From assembly GCA_964631125.1 (NCBI GenBank), contig CAZVYN010000093.1, positions 1-14,670 on the forward strand: a stretch of 14,670 nucleotides of DNA. Reading direction: 5' to 3'. Positions 1-6,996 of this stretch are shown piece by piece; positions within the stretch are counted from its first letter, which is position 1; each line of letters opens with the position of its first letter. The notes under the pieces are model-generated. The model ran no database searches. It was not told where the DNA came from and saw only the letters and a program-made list of their open reading frames with translations. The position numbers were made by a program, and so were the translations under genes. Source of the DNA: CAZVYN01 sp964631125. GTDB lineage: Bacteria; Eisenbacteria; RBG-16-71-46; CAIMUX01.

Positions 1-929
1 GGCGGCACGGTGCAAACGACGAGGTCTCCCTCGATCGGATCGCCGCCGGCGGCGAGCGTGACCGCGACCGTCGCACGCGACGTGTCGATCCGCGCCACCG
101 GCGAATCGAGTCGGATTCTGTCGGCGGTAATCGCGTCGGCGAGACCCAGCGCGAGCGTCTGGTTCCCTTCGGCGCAGCGGTAGACCTCGCTGTCGGTCCA
201 ATACGCCTCGAGGCCGCCGCCGCGGATCACGGTCAGCATGCCCAAGAGCGACTGCCGGTGGAGCGGCGCGCCGTTGTCGGTGATCAACTCGGCCTCGATC
301 GCGTGCCGTGTGCGATCGGCCACGGTCAGTCCGGCCACCCAATCGGCGAGGCTGGTTCGGTCGAGTCGCTCCGCGTCCGCATGCATCCAGGGTCGATCCG
401 GGTCGATCTCGCGCGCCATCTCGGTGAGTAGTCCGTAGGCGCCGTCCATCTCGACGTAGAGCGCTTCCACCTCCTCGGGAGTGAGCCGTTCGCCGCCGAG
501 CGTGACCGGCTCGTCGTACTCCTCGTCGCCCGACAGGTCGCTGAAGTCCAAGCCGAATCGATCCGCGTAGGCCAGCCAGGTCGCGTGGTTCGAGCCGATC
601 AGTTCACCGCCCCCTTCGACGCGTCGTCCGGCGGGAAAGTCCCGGAACGTGAGCACGCGACCGCCGACGCGCGAGCGCGCTTCCAGGATCACGACATCGA
701 AGCCGGCGGCGAGAAGTTCGTAGGCGCAGGCGAGACCGGAGAAGCCCGCGCCGATCACGATCACGCGCGCGCGATCTCCGCCGAACCCGGAGCCGGGTCG
801 CTTGGCACAGGACGAAATCAAGAGGCTGGCAGCCGAGGCGGCCGACGCGCGCAGGAAGGCGCGGCGGTCGATCCGGCGTTGTGGGTCCTCGAACCGTTCG
901 GCGAGGCGGGCGAAGAGGGAACGAGACAC
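1..929 (-). CDS. Flavin amine oxidase (monoamine oxidase family), Tat lipoprotein, partial at C-terminus
   Basis: The first 309 codons are present; the C-terminus lies beyond the left edge. The family oxidises amines with FAD. A Rossmann motif VIVIGAGFSGLACAYELLAAG (GxGxxG at residues 60-65) is followed by the FAD-contacting acidic residue and R-x-GGR in EARSRVGGR. Further on, RCAEGNQTLALGLADAI and VVCTVPP resemble conserved amine oxidase segments. The N-terminus carries a twin-arginine signal, DRRAFLRASAASAASLL (residues 21-37), ending in a lipobox ISSC with Cys41. This predicts folded export by Tat and lipid anchoring. The GTG start is chosen because AGGAGG lies 7 nt upstream and because it places the Tat motif at residue 22. 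It is divergent from the ABC ATPase gene. The substrate cannot be told from this fragment. The family call is firm; export and lipidation are predictions. Confidence 0.88.
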   Translation of the reverse strand, partial: MSRSLFARLAERFEDPQRRIDRRAFLRASAASAASLLISSCAKRPGSGFGGDRARVIVIGAGFSGLACAYELLAAGFDVVILEARSRVGGRVLTFRDFPAGRRVEGGGELIGSNHATWLAYADRFGLDFSDLSGDEEYDEPVTLGGERLTPEEVEALYVEMDGAYGLLTEMAREIDPDRPWMHADAERLDRTSLADWVAGLTVADRTRHAIEAELITDNGAPLHRQSLLGMLTVIRGGGLEAYWTDSEVYRCAEGNQTLALGLADAITADRIRLDSPVARIDTSRATVAVTLAAGGDPIEGDLVVCTVP

Positions 930-975
930 CTGAGCTCCTCCTGATCTGGGCCACGGGGACGAAGCGGGCGACGCG

Positions 976-1004
976 ACGATAGTCGGACCGACGCGAGTCG
1001 CCAA
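976..1004 (-). promoter_or_regulatory. Candidate sigma70-type promoter of the amine oxidase gene
   Basis: On the minus strand a TTGGCG box (1004-999) is followed by exactly 17 nt and then TATCGT (981-976). This lies about 46 nt upstream of the GTG start in the divergent intergenic region. It resembles TTGACA-N17-TATAAT with two mismatches in each box. It is seen by eye only, and short matches of this kind occur by chance. Confidence 0.35.
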
Positions 1005-1022
1005 CCCACCGGAACTCCGCCC

Positions 1023-1031
1023 TGCTAGGAT
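1023..1031 (+). promoter_or_regulatory. Candidate extended -10 element of the ABC transporter operon
   Basis: TGCTAGGAT matches the extended -10 pattern TG-n-TAnnnT and lies 43 nt before the ATPase start codon. No good -35 box is visible 16-18 nt upstream, as is common for extended -10 promoters. The core CTAGGATC recurs upstream of acs at 12017-12024. Confidence 0.3.
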
Positions 1032-1074
1032 CCGTCGCGCCCTGTTGCTCTGCGTTTGTTCCGAGGAGGAGTTC

Positions 1075-2058
1075 ATGCTCGTCGTCGAAGATCTGGTCAA
1101 GGTCTATCCGGGTCCGGTCACCGCGCTGCAAGGGGTGAGTCTCACCGTCGAGAACGGCATGTTCGGACTCCTCGGCCCCAACGGCGCGGGAAAGTCGACC
1201 TTCATGAAGATCCTGGCTGGGATTCTCGAGCCGACCTCGGGACGCGTGCGGCTCGACGGGCAGGACACGCTGGAGAATCCGAAGCGGCTGGCGGAGCGAC
1301 TCGGATATCTCCCGCAAGAGTTCGGCTTCTATCCGCATCTCACCGGCGAAGCGATGCTGCGCTATCTGCTCCGACTGAAAGGCGTGACGGCGCCGCGCGG
1401 GGAGAAGGCGCTCGTGGCGGAACTGTTGGAGCAGGTGAATCTCACCTTCGCCGCCAAGCGCCGGGTGAAGGGGTACTCGGGAGGGATGCGGCAACGGCTC
1501 GGCATCGCGCAGGCGATCGCGGGCGATCCGCGCCTCATCATCGTGGATGAGCCGACGGCGGGACTCGATCCGGAAGAGCGGCTGCGACTCTACCGACTGC
1601 TCGCCGAGCTAGCGGAGAAGCGGATCGTCCTGCTCTCGACCCACATCGTCGAAGATGTCGCGGTGCTCTGTCCGCGCTTCGCGGTGATCCGCGGGGGACG
1701 GTTGCTCGCCATGACCACGCCGGCGCAGGCGCGCGCCGCGCTGACCAACACGATCTTCGAAGGGACCGCGAGCAACGACGAGCTGGAGGCGTTGCGGCGC
1801 ACGCGCCGCGTGACCCAAGCCGTCTTGGTCGAGGGCCGCAATCGAGTGCGCGTGCACGAACCCGAGGGGCACCCCCCCGCGGGATTCACGTCGGCGCCCG
1901 CCACGCTCGAGGACGCCTACCTCGTGCTGATGCGCGACGGTCGTCTCGCGGGCGTGGAGACGCAGACGACGCCGGCCGGCGCGACTACGCCCCTGACTGC
2001 AACTGCAACTGCAACTGCGGCCGCGACCACGGGCGACAACGCGAGCGCGCGCACATGA
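1075..2058 (+). CDS. ABC transporter ATP-binding protein
   Basis: A 327-residue cytoplasmic ATPase that would power the permease encoded next to it. All nucleotide-binding motifs are present: Walker A GPNGAGKS (34-41), Q-loop LPQ (79-81), signature SGGMRQ (135-140), Walker B LIIVDEP with catalytic Glu159, D-loop, and H-loop His190. This is the arrangement of ABC-2 or drug-export type ATPases. The ATG at 1075 is chosen over an upstream in-frame ATG at 1045 because AGGAGG lies 5 nt before it and the ABC fold starts at once (MLVVEDLVKVYPG). The last 30 or so residues are a Thr/Ala-rich tail encoded partly by a hexamer repeat. Its TGA overlaps the next ATG (ATGA, 4 nt), which implies translational coupling and a shared complex. 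The transported substrate is unknown. Confidence 0.95.
   Translation: MLVVEDLVKVYPGPVTALQGVSLTVENGMFGLLGPNGAGKSTFMKILAGILEPTSGRVRLDGQDTLENPKRLAERLGYLPQEFGFYPHLTGEAMLRYLLRLKGVTAPRGEKALVAELLEQVNLTFAAKRRVKGYSGGMRQRLGIAQAIAGDPRLIIVDEPTAGLDPEERLRLYRLLAELAEKRIVLLSTHIVEDVAVLCPRFAVIRGGRLLAMTTPAQARAALTNTIFEGTASNDELEALRRTRRVTQAVLVEGRNRVRVHEPEGHPPAGFTSAPATLEDAYLVLMRDGRLAGVETQTTPAGATTPLTATATATAAATTGDNASART
1996..2019 (+). repeat. Tandem hexamer repeat, (ACTGCA)4 with one mismatch
   Basis: Four head-to-tail ACTGCA units, the last ending in G, encode Thr-Ala four times in the C-terminal tail of the ABC ATPase, about 35 bp before the overlap with the permease gene. Gain or loss of a unit by slippage would keep the frame and only change the length of a tail outside the ATPase core. 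Confidence 0.85.
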
Positions 2059-5000
2059 ACCTGCGCCGCCTCCGCGACGTCGCCTGGCTCGACTTCCGTG
2101 AGAACCTGACGCGTCCGCTCTTCTGGACCTGGCTCATCATCCTCGCGTTCGTCTCGTGGGGGCTCTCCAACGGCAACGTCCGTATCCAATCGGGAGACTC
2201 CTCGGTCGGCGGGATGAAGGCCTGGATGACCTCCGAGTTCGCGGTCGCGCAAGTGCTGAGCTTTCTCGTGCTGCTCCTGCATGGCTTCTTCATCGCGGTG
2301 CTCGCGGGCATGACGATCCTGCGCGACGACGAGCTGAAGGTGGGAGAGGTGCTGCATGCGACGCGTCTCACACCGTCGGAGTACGTCTGGGCCAAGTTCT
2401 CCGCGGCGCTGGGGACGTCGTTGTTGGCGCTGCTCGCGAACGTCCTCTTCATGGCGTTCTTCCACCACCTCGTACCCAATGCGCGGGCCGACGAGATCCG
2501 CGGGCCGTTCTCGCTCTCGAACTATCTCGTCCCGGCGCTGACCTTCGGTGTGCCGACGGTGGCCCTCCTGGCTGGAACTTCGTTCGCGCTCGGCGGCCTG
2601 ACGCGCCGGCCGATTCTCGTCTTCTTCTCGCCGCTCGCCCTCTTCATCATCTGCGGCTTCTTCCTCTGGGATTGGTCGCCCACCTGGCTCGACGTGCGGA
2701 TCGATCGCGCGCTGCAGTTCATCGATCCGACCGGATTCCGCTGGTTGAATCAGACCTGGCTCGAAGTCGACCGCGGTGTCGTGCACTACAACACGAAGCC
2801 GGTCGGCGTCGACGCGCTCTTCTTCGCGAATCGCCTCGTTTGCCTGCTCATCGGTCTGGGCTCCGTCGCCTTCACAGCGATTCAACTCGGACACACCGTG
2901 CGCGGCGCCAGCGGCGCGAAGGAACTTCGGCGCGCGGCGAATGCGTCCAAGAGCGCACGCGGCGCCGCCGTGACGGAAGCGGCCTCGAGCTTGGAGGAGA
3001 TCGCCGCACAGACCGGCGCCGCCGCGGTATCGCCGCCGGTGTCATCGCTCGGCATGGGTGTGCGCGCCGCCTCGTTCTTTCGCAGCGTGCGCGACGTGGT
3101 GGTCTTCGAATTGGCCGGACTGGCCACGACCCCCGGGCTCTATCTCTTCGCGCCGCTGATCCTGATCCAGATTCTCGGCACCAGCCTGATCGCCGTCGGC
3201 GCCTTCGACACGCCGCTCCTGGTCACCTCGGGCGTCGTCGCGGTGCGCACGATGAACACGATCACGCTCTTGGTCTGCTTCCTCATTCTCTTCTACATGG
3301 TCGAGGCGCTGCAGCGAGAGCGGAACACGAACCTCGCGCCGATCTTCTACGCCACGCCCGTTCCGACCGCGGCGCTCCTCGTCGGCAAGGCGCTCGCGAA
3401 CAGCGTGGTCGGCGTCGTCATCTCCTTCGCGGCCTTCATCGGATGCGCGATCGCTATCTTGATCCAAGGGAAAGCGCCCTTGGAGCTCGGACCGTTCTTT
3501 CTGGTCTGGGGAGTCCTGCTCTTCCCGACGTTCTTCCTCTGGGCGTCGTTCGTGGGGGCGGCGCACACGTTGGCGCGCAATCGCTACACCGCGTACGCGA
3601 TCGGACTCGGCGCACTCGTCCTCACCGGTTGGGTCCAACTCCGCGGCAAGATGAGCTGGGTCGGGAACTGGGATCTCTGGAGCGTGCTGCTCTGGAGCGA
3701 CATGGGGCCGCTCGCGCTCGATCGCGCGGCGTTGCTCTGGAATCGGCTCGCGGCGGTGAGCCTGACGGCGCTCTTCATCGCGATCGGCGTTCGTTTCTTC
3801 CCGCGGAAGGAAGCGGACGCGACCCGCACGCTCCACCGACTCTCCGGGCCGTCGATCCGTCGCGAGATCTGGCTCCTGTTGCCGTTCCTGATTCTCCCGG
3901 CCGTCTCGCTCATCGTCCTCGGCGCGAAGACTCGCGCCGGCTTCCAAGGTCCCGCCGTCGAGAAGAAGGCGAAGGACTACTGGCGCCGCAACCTCGCAAC
4001 CTGGCGGGACGCGCCGAATCCCGCGTTGACGCGCGTCGACCTCGATCTGCAGCTCGACCCTGCGAAGCACTGGTTCCGCAGCGTGGGGACGTACACACTG
4101 CAGAATCATCTCGACCAACCGATGTGGCGCTTCGCGCTGACGGGCGGCCTCCATTGGAAGGACGTGAAGTGGACCTGGGGAGGCGAGGACTATTCCCCCG
4201 AGGAGCGAGGCGGCCTCTACGTGTTCACTCCGGACGCTCGCTTGGCGCCGGGCGACTCGGCCGTCATCGGCTTCCGCTTCGAGGGCAAGGTTCCGGACGG
4301 CTTGACCAAGAACGGAGGCGGCGTTGCGGAGTTCATCCTGCCCTCCGGAGTGGTCTTGACCAGCTTCCGCCCCACGTTCGTCCCGGTGGTCGGCTACGAC
4401 GAATCGGTCGGCGTGGACGACAAGAACCGCTACGAACAGCGCGAGTACCCGCCGGACCACTATCAGAAGAGCCTGGCGCCTGCCTTCGGCTCGAGGATTC
4501 CGTCACGGACCCGCGTGAAGGTGAGCGGACCGCCCGAGTACACCTACAACTCGGTCGGTGTCTTGACCAGCGACGAGACGATCGACGGCCAACGCGTCAT
4601 GACGTGGGAGAGCGACCACCCGGTCCGATTCTTCAATGTCGTCGCGGCCAAGTGGGCGACCGACAAACGCGACGGGACCGAGATCTACTATCACCCCGCG
4701 CATACCTACAACATCGAAGAGATGAGCGTCGCCTTGGCGGCGGCGCGCAAGTACTACTCCGAGTGGTTCCGCCCCTTTCCCTGGGCCACGCTCAAGCTGA
4801 GTGAGTTCCCGGCGATGGCGTCCTACGCGCAGGGCTTTCCCACCAACATCACCTTCTCCGAGGGGATCGGCTTCCTGACCAAGAGCGATCCCAAGACGAA
4901 CGCCGCTTTTCTCGTCACGGCGCACGAAGCGGCGCATCAGTGGTGGGGGAATCTCCTGACTCCGGCCGAGGGACCCGGCGGGAACATCCTCTCCGAAGGG

Positions 5001-5687
5001 ATGTCGCACTTCTCGACCATGCTGTTGATCCAGCAAGTGAAGGGCGAGCGGGAGCGGATGGAGTTCGCCAAGCGGATCGAGGAGCGCTACGGCGATGCTC
5101 GTGTCGCCGACTCTGAACGACCGTTGACGCGCATCGACGGCTCGCGCAACGGCGACGAGACCGCGACCTATGACAAGGGCGGCTGGGTCTTCTGGATGCT
5201 GCACGAGCGGATGGGTCGCGAGGCGTCGTTCGCCGCGCACCGGAAGTTCATGCTCGATTTCGGCGACGGTCCCGACTATCCACTGCTGGAGGACTACGTC
5301 GCGGCGCTGCGTCCTTTCGCCCCCGACTCGACCGCCTTCGACGAGTACGTGCAGCAATGGTTCTTCGAGGTGGTCGCGCCGCGCTATCGGCTCGCCGATG
5401 TGACGATGACGCGAGAAGGGGATGAGTGGCGCGTCGCCGGCAAGCTGAAGAACGAGGGGACGGGACGGATGCCGATCGAGATCGCCGCGGCGCGCGGGGA
5501 GCGATTTCCGGCCGCCTCGGCCGCCGGGGAAGACGCCTACGTCGACGCGCGTACCACCGTGCTCCTTGCGGCCGGCGAAGAGGTGAGTTTCTCGATTTCA
5601 GCCCCTTTCGAGCCGAAGGAGGTCGTGGTCGATCCCGACGTGCGGGTGTTGCAGCTCCAGCGGAAATACGCCGTCTATCGGTTTTGA
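2055..5687 (+). CDS. ABC transporter permease fused to an M1-family aminopeptidase domain
   Basis: A 1210-residue membrane protein. Residues 1 to about 285 and about 345-625 are two permease halves with about 13 hydrophobic segments (for example 64-88, 156-180, 256-278, 362-384, 440-470, 605-624). They are joined by an Ala-rich linker (285-340). From about 650 the protein is soluble and M1-like. It has the zinc motif HEAAHQWWGN (His957, Glu958, His961), a third ligand Glu981 within LSEG, and a candidate catalytic Tyr1039 in TYDKGGWVFWML. The spacing is HEXXH-X19-E, not the usual X18. The GAMEN exopeptidase motif is replaced by FPAMASYAQGFP (918-929). I recall both changes as typical of the fused permease/M1 subfamily. 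ATGA coupling to the ATPase indicates one complex. The peptidase domain probably faces the periplasm. Its substrate is unknown. Confidence 0.93.
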   Translation: MNLRRLRDVAWLDFRENLTRPLFWTWLIILAFVSWGLSNGNVRIQSGDSSVGGMKAWMTSEFAVAQVLSFLVLLLHGFFIAVLAGMTILRDDELKVGEVLHATRLTPSEYVWAKFSAALGTSLLALLANVLFMAFFHHLVPNARADEIRGPFSLSNYLVPALTFGVPTVALLAGTSFALGGLTRRPILVFFSPLALFIICGFFLWDWSPTWLDVRIDRALQFIDPTGFRWLNQTWLEVDRGVVHYNTKPVGVDALFFANRLVCLLIGLGSVAFTAIQLGHTVRGASGAKELRRAANASKSARGAAVTEAASSLEEIAAQTGAAAVSPPVSSLGMGVRAASFFRSVRDVVVFELAGLATTPGLYLFAPLILIQILGTSLIAVGAFDTPLLVTSGVVAVRTMNTITLLVCFLILFYMVEALQRERNTNLAPIFYATPVPTAALLVGKALANSVVGVVISFAAFIGCAIAILIQGKAPLELGPFFLVWGVLLFPTFFLWASFVGAAHTLARNRYTAYAIGLGALVLTGWVQLRGKMSWVGNWDLWSVLLWSDMGPLALDRAALLWNRLAAVSLTALFIAIGVRFFPRKEADATRTLHRLSGPSIRREIWLLLPFLILPAVSLIVLGAKTRAGFQGPAVEKKAKDYWRRNLATWRDAPNPALTRVDLDLQLDPAKHWFRSVGTYTLQNHLDQPMWRFALTGGLHWKDVKWTWGGEDYSPEERGGLYVFTPDARLAPGDSAVIGFRFEGKVPDGLTKNGGGVAEFILPSGVVLTSFRPTFVPVVGYDESVGVDDKNRYEQREYPPDHYQKSLAPAFGSRIPSRTRVKVSGPPEYTYNSVGVLTSDETIDGQRVMTWESDHPVRFFNVVAAKWATDKRDGTEIYYHPAHTYNIEEMSVALAAARKYYSEWFRPFPWATLKLSEFPAMASYAQGFPTNITFSEGIGFLTKSDPKTNAAFLVTAHEAAHQWWGNLLTPAEGPGGNILSEGMSHFSTMLLIQQVKGERERMEFAKRIEERYGDARVADSERPLTRIDGSRNGDETATYDKGGWVFWMLHERMGREASFAAHRKFMLDFGDGPDYPLLEDYVAALRPFAPDSTAFDEYVQQWFFEVVAPRYRLADVTMTREGDEWRVAGKLKNEGTGRMPIEIAAARGERFPAASAAGEDAYVDARTTVLLAAGEEVSFSISAPFEPKEVVVDPDVRVLQLQRKYAVYRF

Positions 5688-5727
5688 TGGAACTCGAACC
5701 CCCATTCAGCCGATCTTGACCTGAGAG

Positions 5728-6147
5728 ATGCGCCCCCACTCCCACACCCCCGCCTGCCCCATTGCCGTGCTCCTCCTGGCCTTCCTGGCCGTGGGATGGT
5801 CGAGCGCGGGGGTTTGGTGGTGCCCGATGTCCCCGTCGGCGGTCGACTCCTGTTGCGAAGCGTCCTCTTCGACCCCGCCGAGCGCCGAACTTCCGCGTTG
5901 CGATCAAGGGTTCCTCGATGCCTGTTGCCGCCTGCTCTCCGCGGCGCCCTCGACGCAGGTCACGGCGGCGTCGCTCCTCCCTCCGCCGGCTTTCAGTTCG
6001 GGCGCCTTCGCCTTTCTCGCAGACGGCCCGAGGCTCTGCCAGCGGACGGCGACGGCCGAAGCGCCTCGCACTCACGATCCCCCGACCCGTCTCGACGATT
6101 CGACGCCGGCTGCCGCCGGGCCGCGCGCGCCGCCGTCTCGCTCCTGA
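5728..6147 (+). CDS. Small Cys-rich exported protein of unknown function
   Basis: A 139-residue product with a predicted signal peptide (hydrophobic 12-28, likely cut near SSAG). The mature N-terminal part is rich in Cys: WWCPM (Cys32), SCCE (Cys42-43), RCD (Cys58), ACCR (Cys66-67), plus one Cys about 37 residues later. The rest is Pro/Ala/Ser-rich and looks disordered. The CPM...CC...CC pattern recalls small periplasmic proteins found near metal-transport genes, but I do not recognise a named family. Third codon positions are mostly G or C, which supports coding. The ATG at 5728 has a poor ribosome binding site, so it may depend on coupling to the gene ending 40 nt upstream. The next gene starts 65 nt downstream. 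A metal or thiol role is inference from the cysteines and neighbours. Confidence 0.6.
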   Translation: MRPHSHTPACPIAVLLLAFLAVGWSSAGVWWCPMSPSAVDSCCEASSSTPPSAELPRCDQGFLDACCRLLSAAPSTQVTAASLLPPPAFSSGAFAFLADGPRLCQRTATAEAPRTHDPPTRLDDSTPAAAGPRAPPSRS

Positions 6148-6212
6148 TCCGCTCGATCGACCGCATATCCGCGGCTCGATCTCGAACGAACTTGCGACCA
6201 GGAGGCCGAAGC

Positions 6213-6947
6213 GTGTCCCTACTTCTACCGCGCGTCCGCGCGCGGACGGTTCGATGGCTCACCGTTCTTTCCATGCTCGGAGCGCTCTTCGCCTCGGAGC
6301 CGTACGCCGCAGCGCAGAGCAACCCGACGCCCAACGACAGCACGACGACAGTCGCGCCAGCGCCGCCGGCCAAACCGGGCTTCGTCTCGCTCGCGCCGGC
6401 CTGAGTGGGCTGACCGGGCGAGGGCTCGCCGCTCCGGGGGAGCGGTTATCACACCGATTGGGCAATCTCTGGACGCTACGTAGATACGGACTTCGATCGC
6501 GCTCGCTGGCGGATGGTCTTCGCGCGGCGGTTCGGTTCCTTCCTCGAGGTCAGTGTCGAGGTGAACCCGGTCGTCGGAGAGTTCGGTCCGCGCGGAAATC
6601 TCTTCTTGGTGCGAGAGACGGAGCGGCTGCCGGCCGTGAGTCTCGGCACGAGTTCCGATCGCCTCGGAACGAAGAAGGGGATGCGGTCGTACTACGCGAC
6701 CGCATCGAAGACGGTCGCTCCGTTGCGCATGGCGCCGTATGTCAGCCTGAACTGGTCCCAGACCGACGATGGTTTCAACGTTCCTTTCGGGACGAACGTC
6801 TACTTCGGTCGAAGGTTCACGATGCTCGCGATGTACGACGGTCACTACACGCATCTCGTTCCCAGCCGATCCTGGGGGGCCGTGACGACGTCGCTCGTCT
6901 TGGCGCGGATGGAGTACTGGGGGGTGAGCGTGGGTGTTGAGTTCTGA
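6213..6947 (+). CDS. Exported beta-barrel-like protein interrupted by two in-frame TGA codons (recoded or pseudogene)
   Basis: The GTG start has AGGAGG 7 nt upstream. It begins a Sec-type signal peptide (hydrophobic core about residues 14-26, cut near YAAAQ) and a Pro/Thr-rich stretch ending KPGFVSLAPA. Codons 64 and 67 are TGA (6402-6404 and 6411-6413), spaced x-V-G-x. The same frame then stays open to 6947. It encodes a segment rich in alternating aromatic and polar residues (SGYHTDWAISGRYV, MAPYVSLNWSQTDD, TMLAMYDGHY) ending in EYWGVSVGVEF. That pattern suggests an outer-membrane barrel with a terminal Phe. Third positions remain almost all G/C between and just after the TGAs, so no frame shift is evident. 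The nearest internal ATG (6513) lacks a ribosome binding site. Either the TGAs are decoded (Sec would give UxxU), or the gene is inactivated, or bases are wrong. No family is recognised. Confidence 0.6.
6429..6445 (+). promoter_or_regulatory. Hairpin downstream of the two TGA codons, SECIS-like in position
   Basis: CCGCTCC (6429-6435) pairs perfectly with GGAGCGG (6439-6445) around a GGG loop. The loop begins 22 nt after the second TGA and 31 nt after the first. Bacterial SECIS elements are described as stem-loops whose small apical loop lies roughly 16-37 nt after the UGA and carries a G in its first two positions. This hairpin fits that description for both codons. GC-rich hairpins are common by chance in DNA like this, so the match is suggestive only. 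Confidence 0.3.
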
Positions 6948-6974
6948 GAATCCTGCTCGCCGCGGGCGGGATTC
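6948..6974 (+). other. Intercistronic hairpin between the barrel-like gene and the thioredoxin gene
   Basis: GAATCC (6948-6953) pairs with GGATTC (6969-6974), and inside it CGCC (6958-6961) pairs with GGCG (6965-6968) around a GCG loop. A 4-nt bulge lies on the 5' side. The hairpin starts directly after the stop codon. No T tract follows on the plus strand, so it is not a standard intrinsic terminator. It could protect or separate the two messages. Confidence 0.4.
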
Positions 6975-6996
6975 CCAAAACAAAAAGGAGTTCTAG

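Noticed and set aside
604..1494. A 296-codon minus-strand frame across the amine oxidase and ABC ATPase genes
   Set aside because: It crosses a divergent intergenic region and overlaps both well-supported genes in other frames.
3042..4460. A 472-codon open frame on the minus strand
   Set aside because: Highly charged Arg/Glu-rich shadow of the permease-M1 gene, without motifs or a ribosome binding site.
2156..4804. An 882-codon open frame on the plus strand inside the permease-M1 gene
   Set aside because: It is Arg/Pro-rich with no domain, and lies wholly within a gene with clear membrane and peptidase features. Such shadow frames are normal in GC-rich DNA.
6402..6413. General reassignment of TGA to Trp or Gly in this organism
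   Set aside because: TGA is the natural stop of several intact genes in the window, including the ABC ATPase, the permease-M1 protein and the ArsR-like regulator.
5762..6940. A 392-codon plus-strand frame that avoids the two TGA codons at 6402 and 6411
   Set aside because: Its product is Arg-rich without sequence logic. The signal peptide and barrel-like residues are in the other frame, where G/C third positions also continue through the TGAs, so paired frameshifts are less likely than in-frame TGAs.
6513..6947. A stand-alone 144-residue protein starting at the ATG at 6513
   Set aside because: No ribosome binding site precedes it, it lacks a signal peptide, and protein-like sequence in the same frame continues upstream to the TGAs.
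6948..6974. Intrinsic terminator after the barrel-like gene
   Set aside because: The hairpin is real but no T tract follows on the plus strand, and a strong ribosome binding site for the next gene comes directly after.
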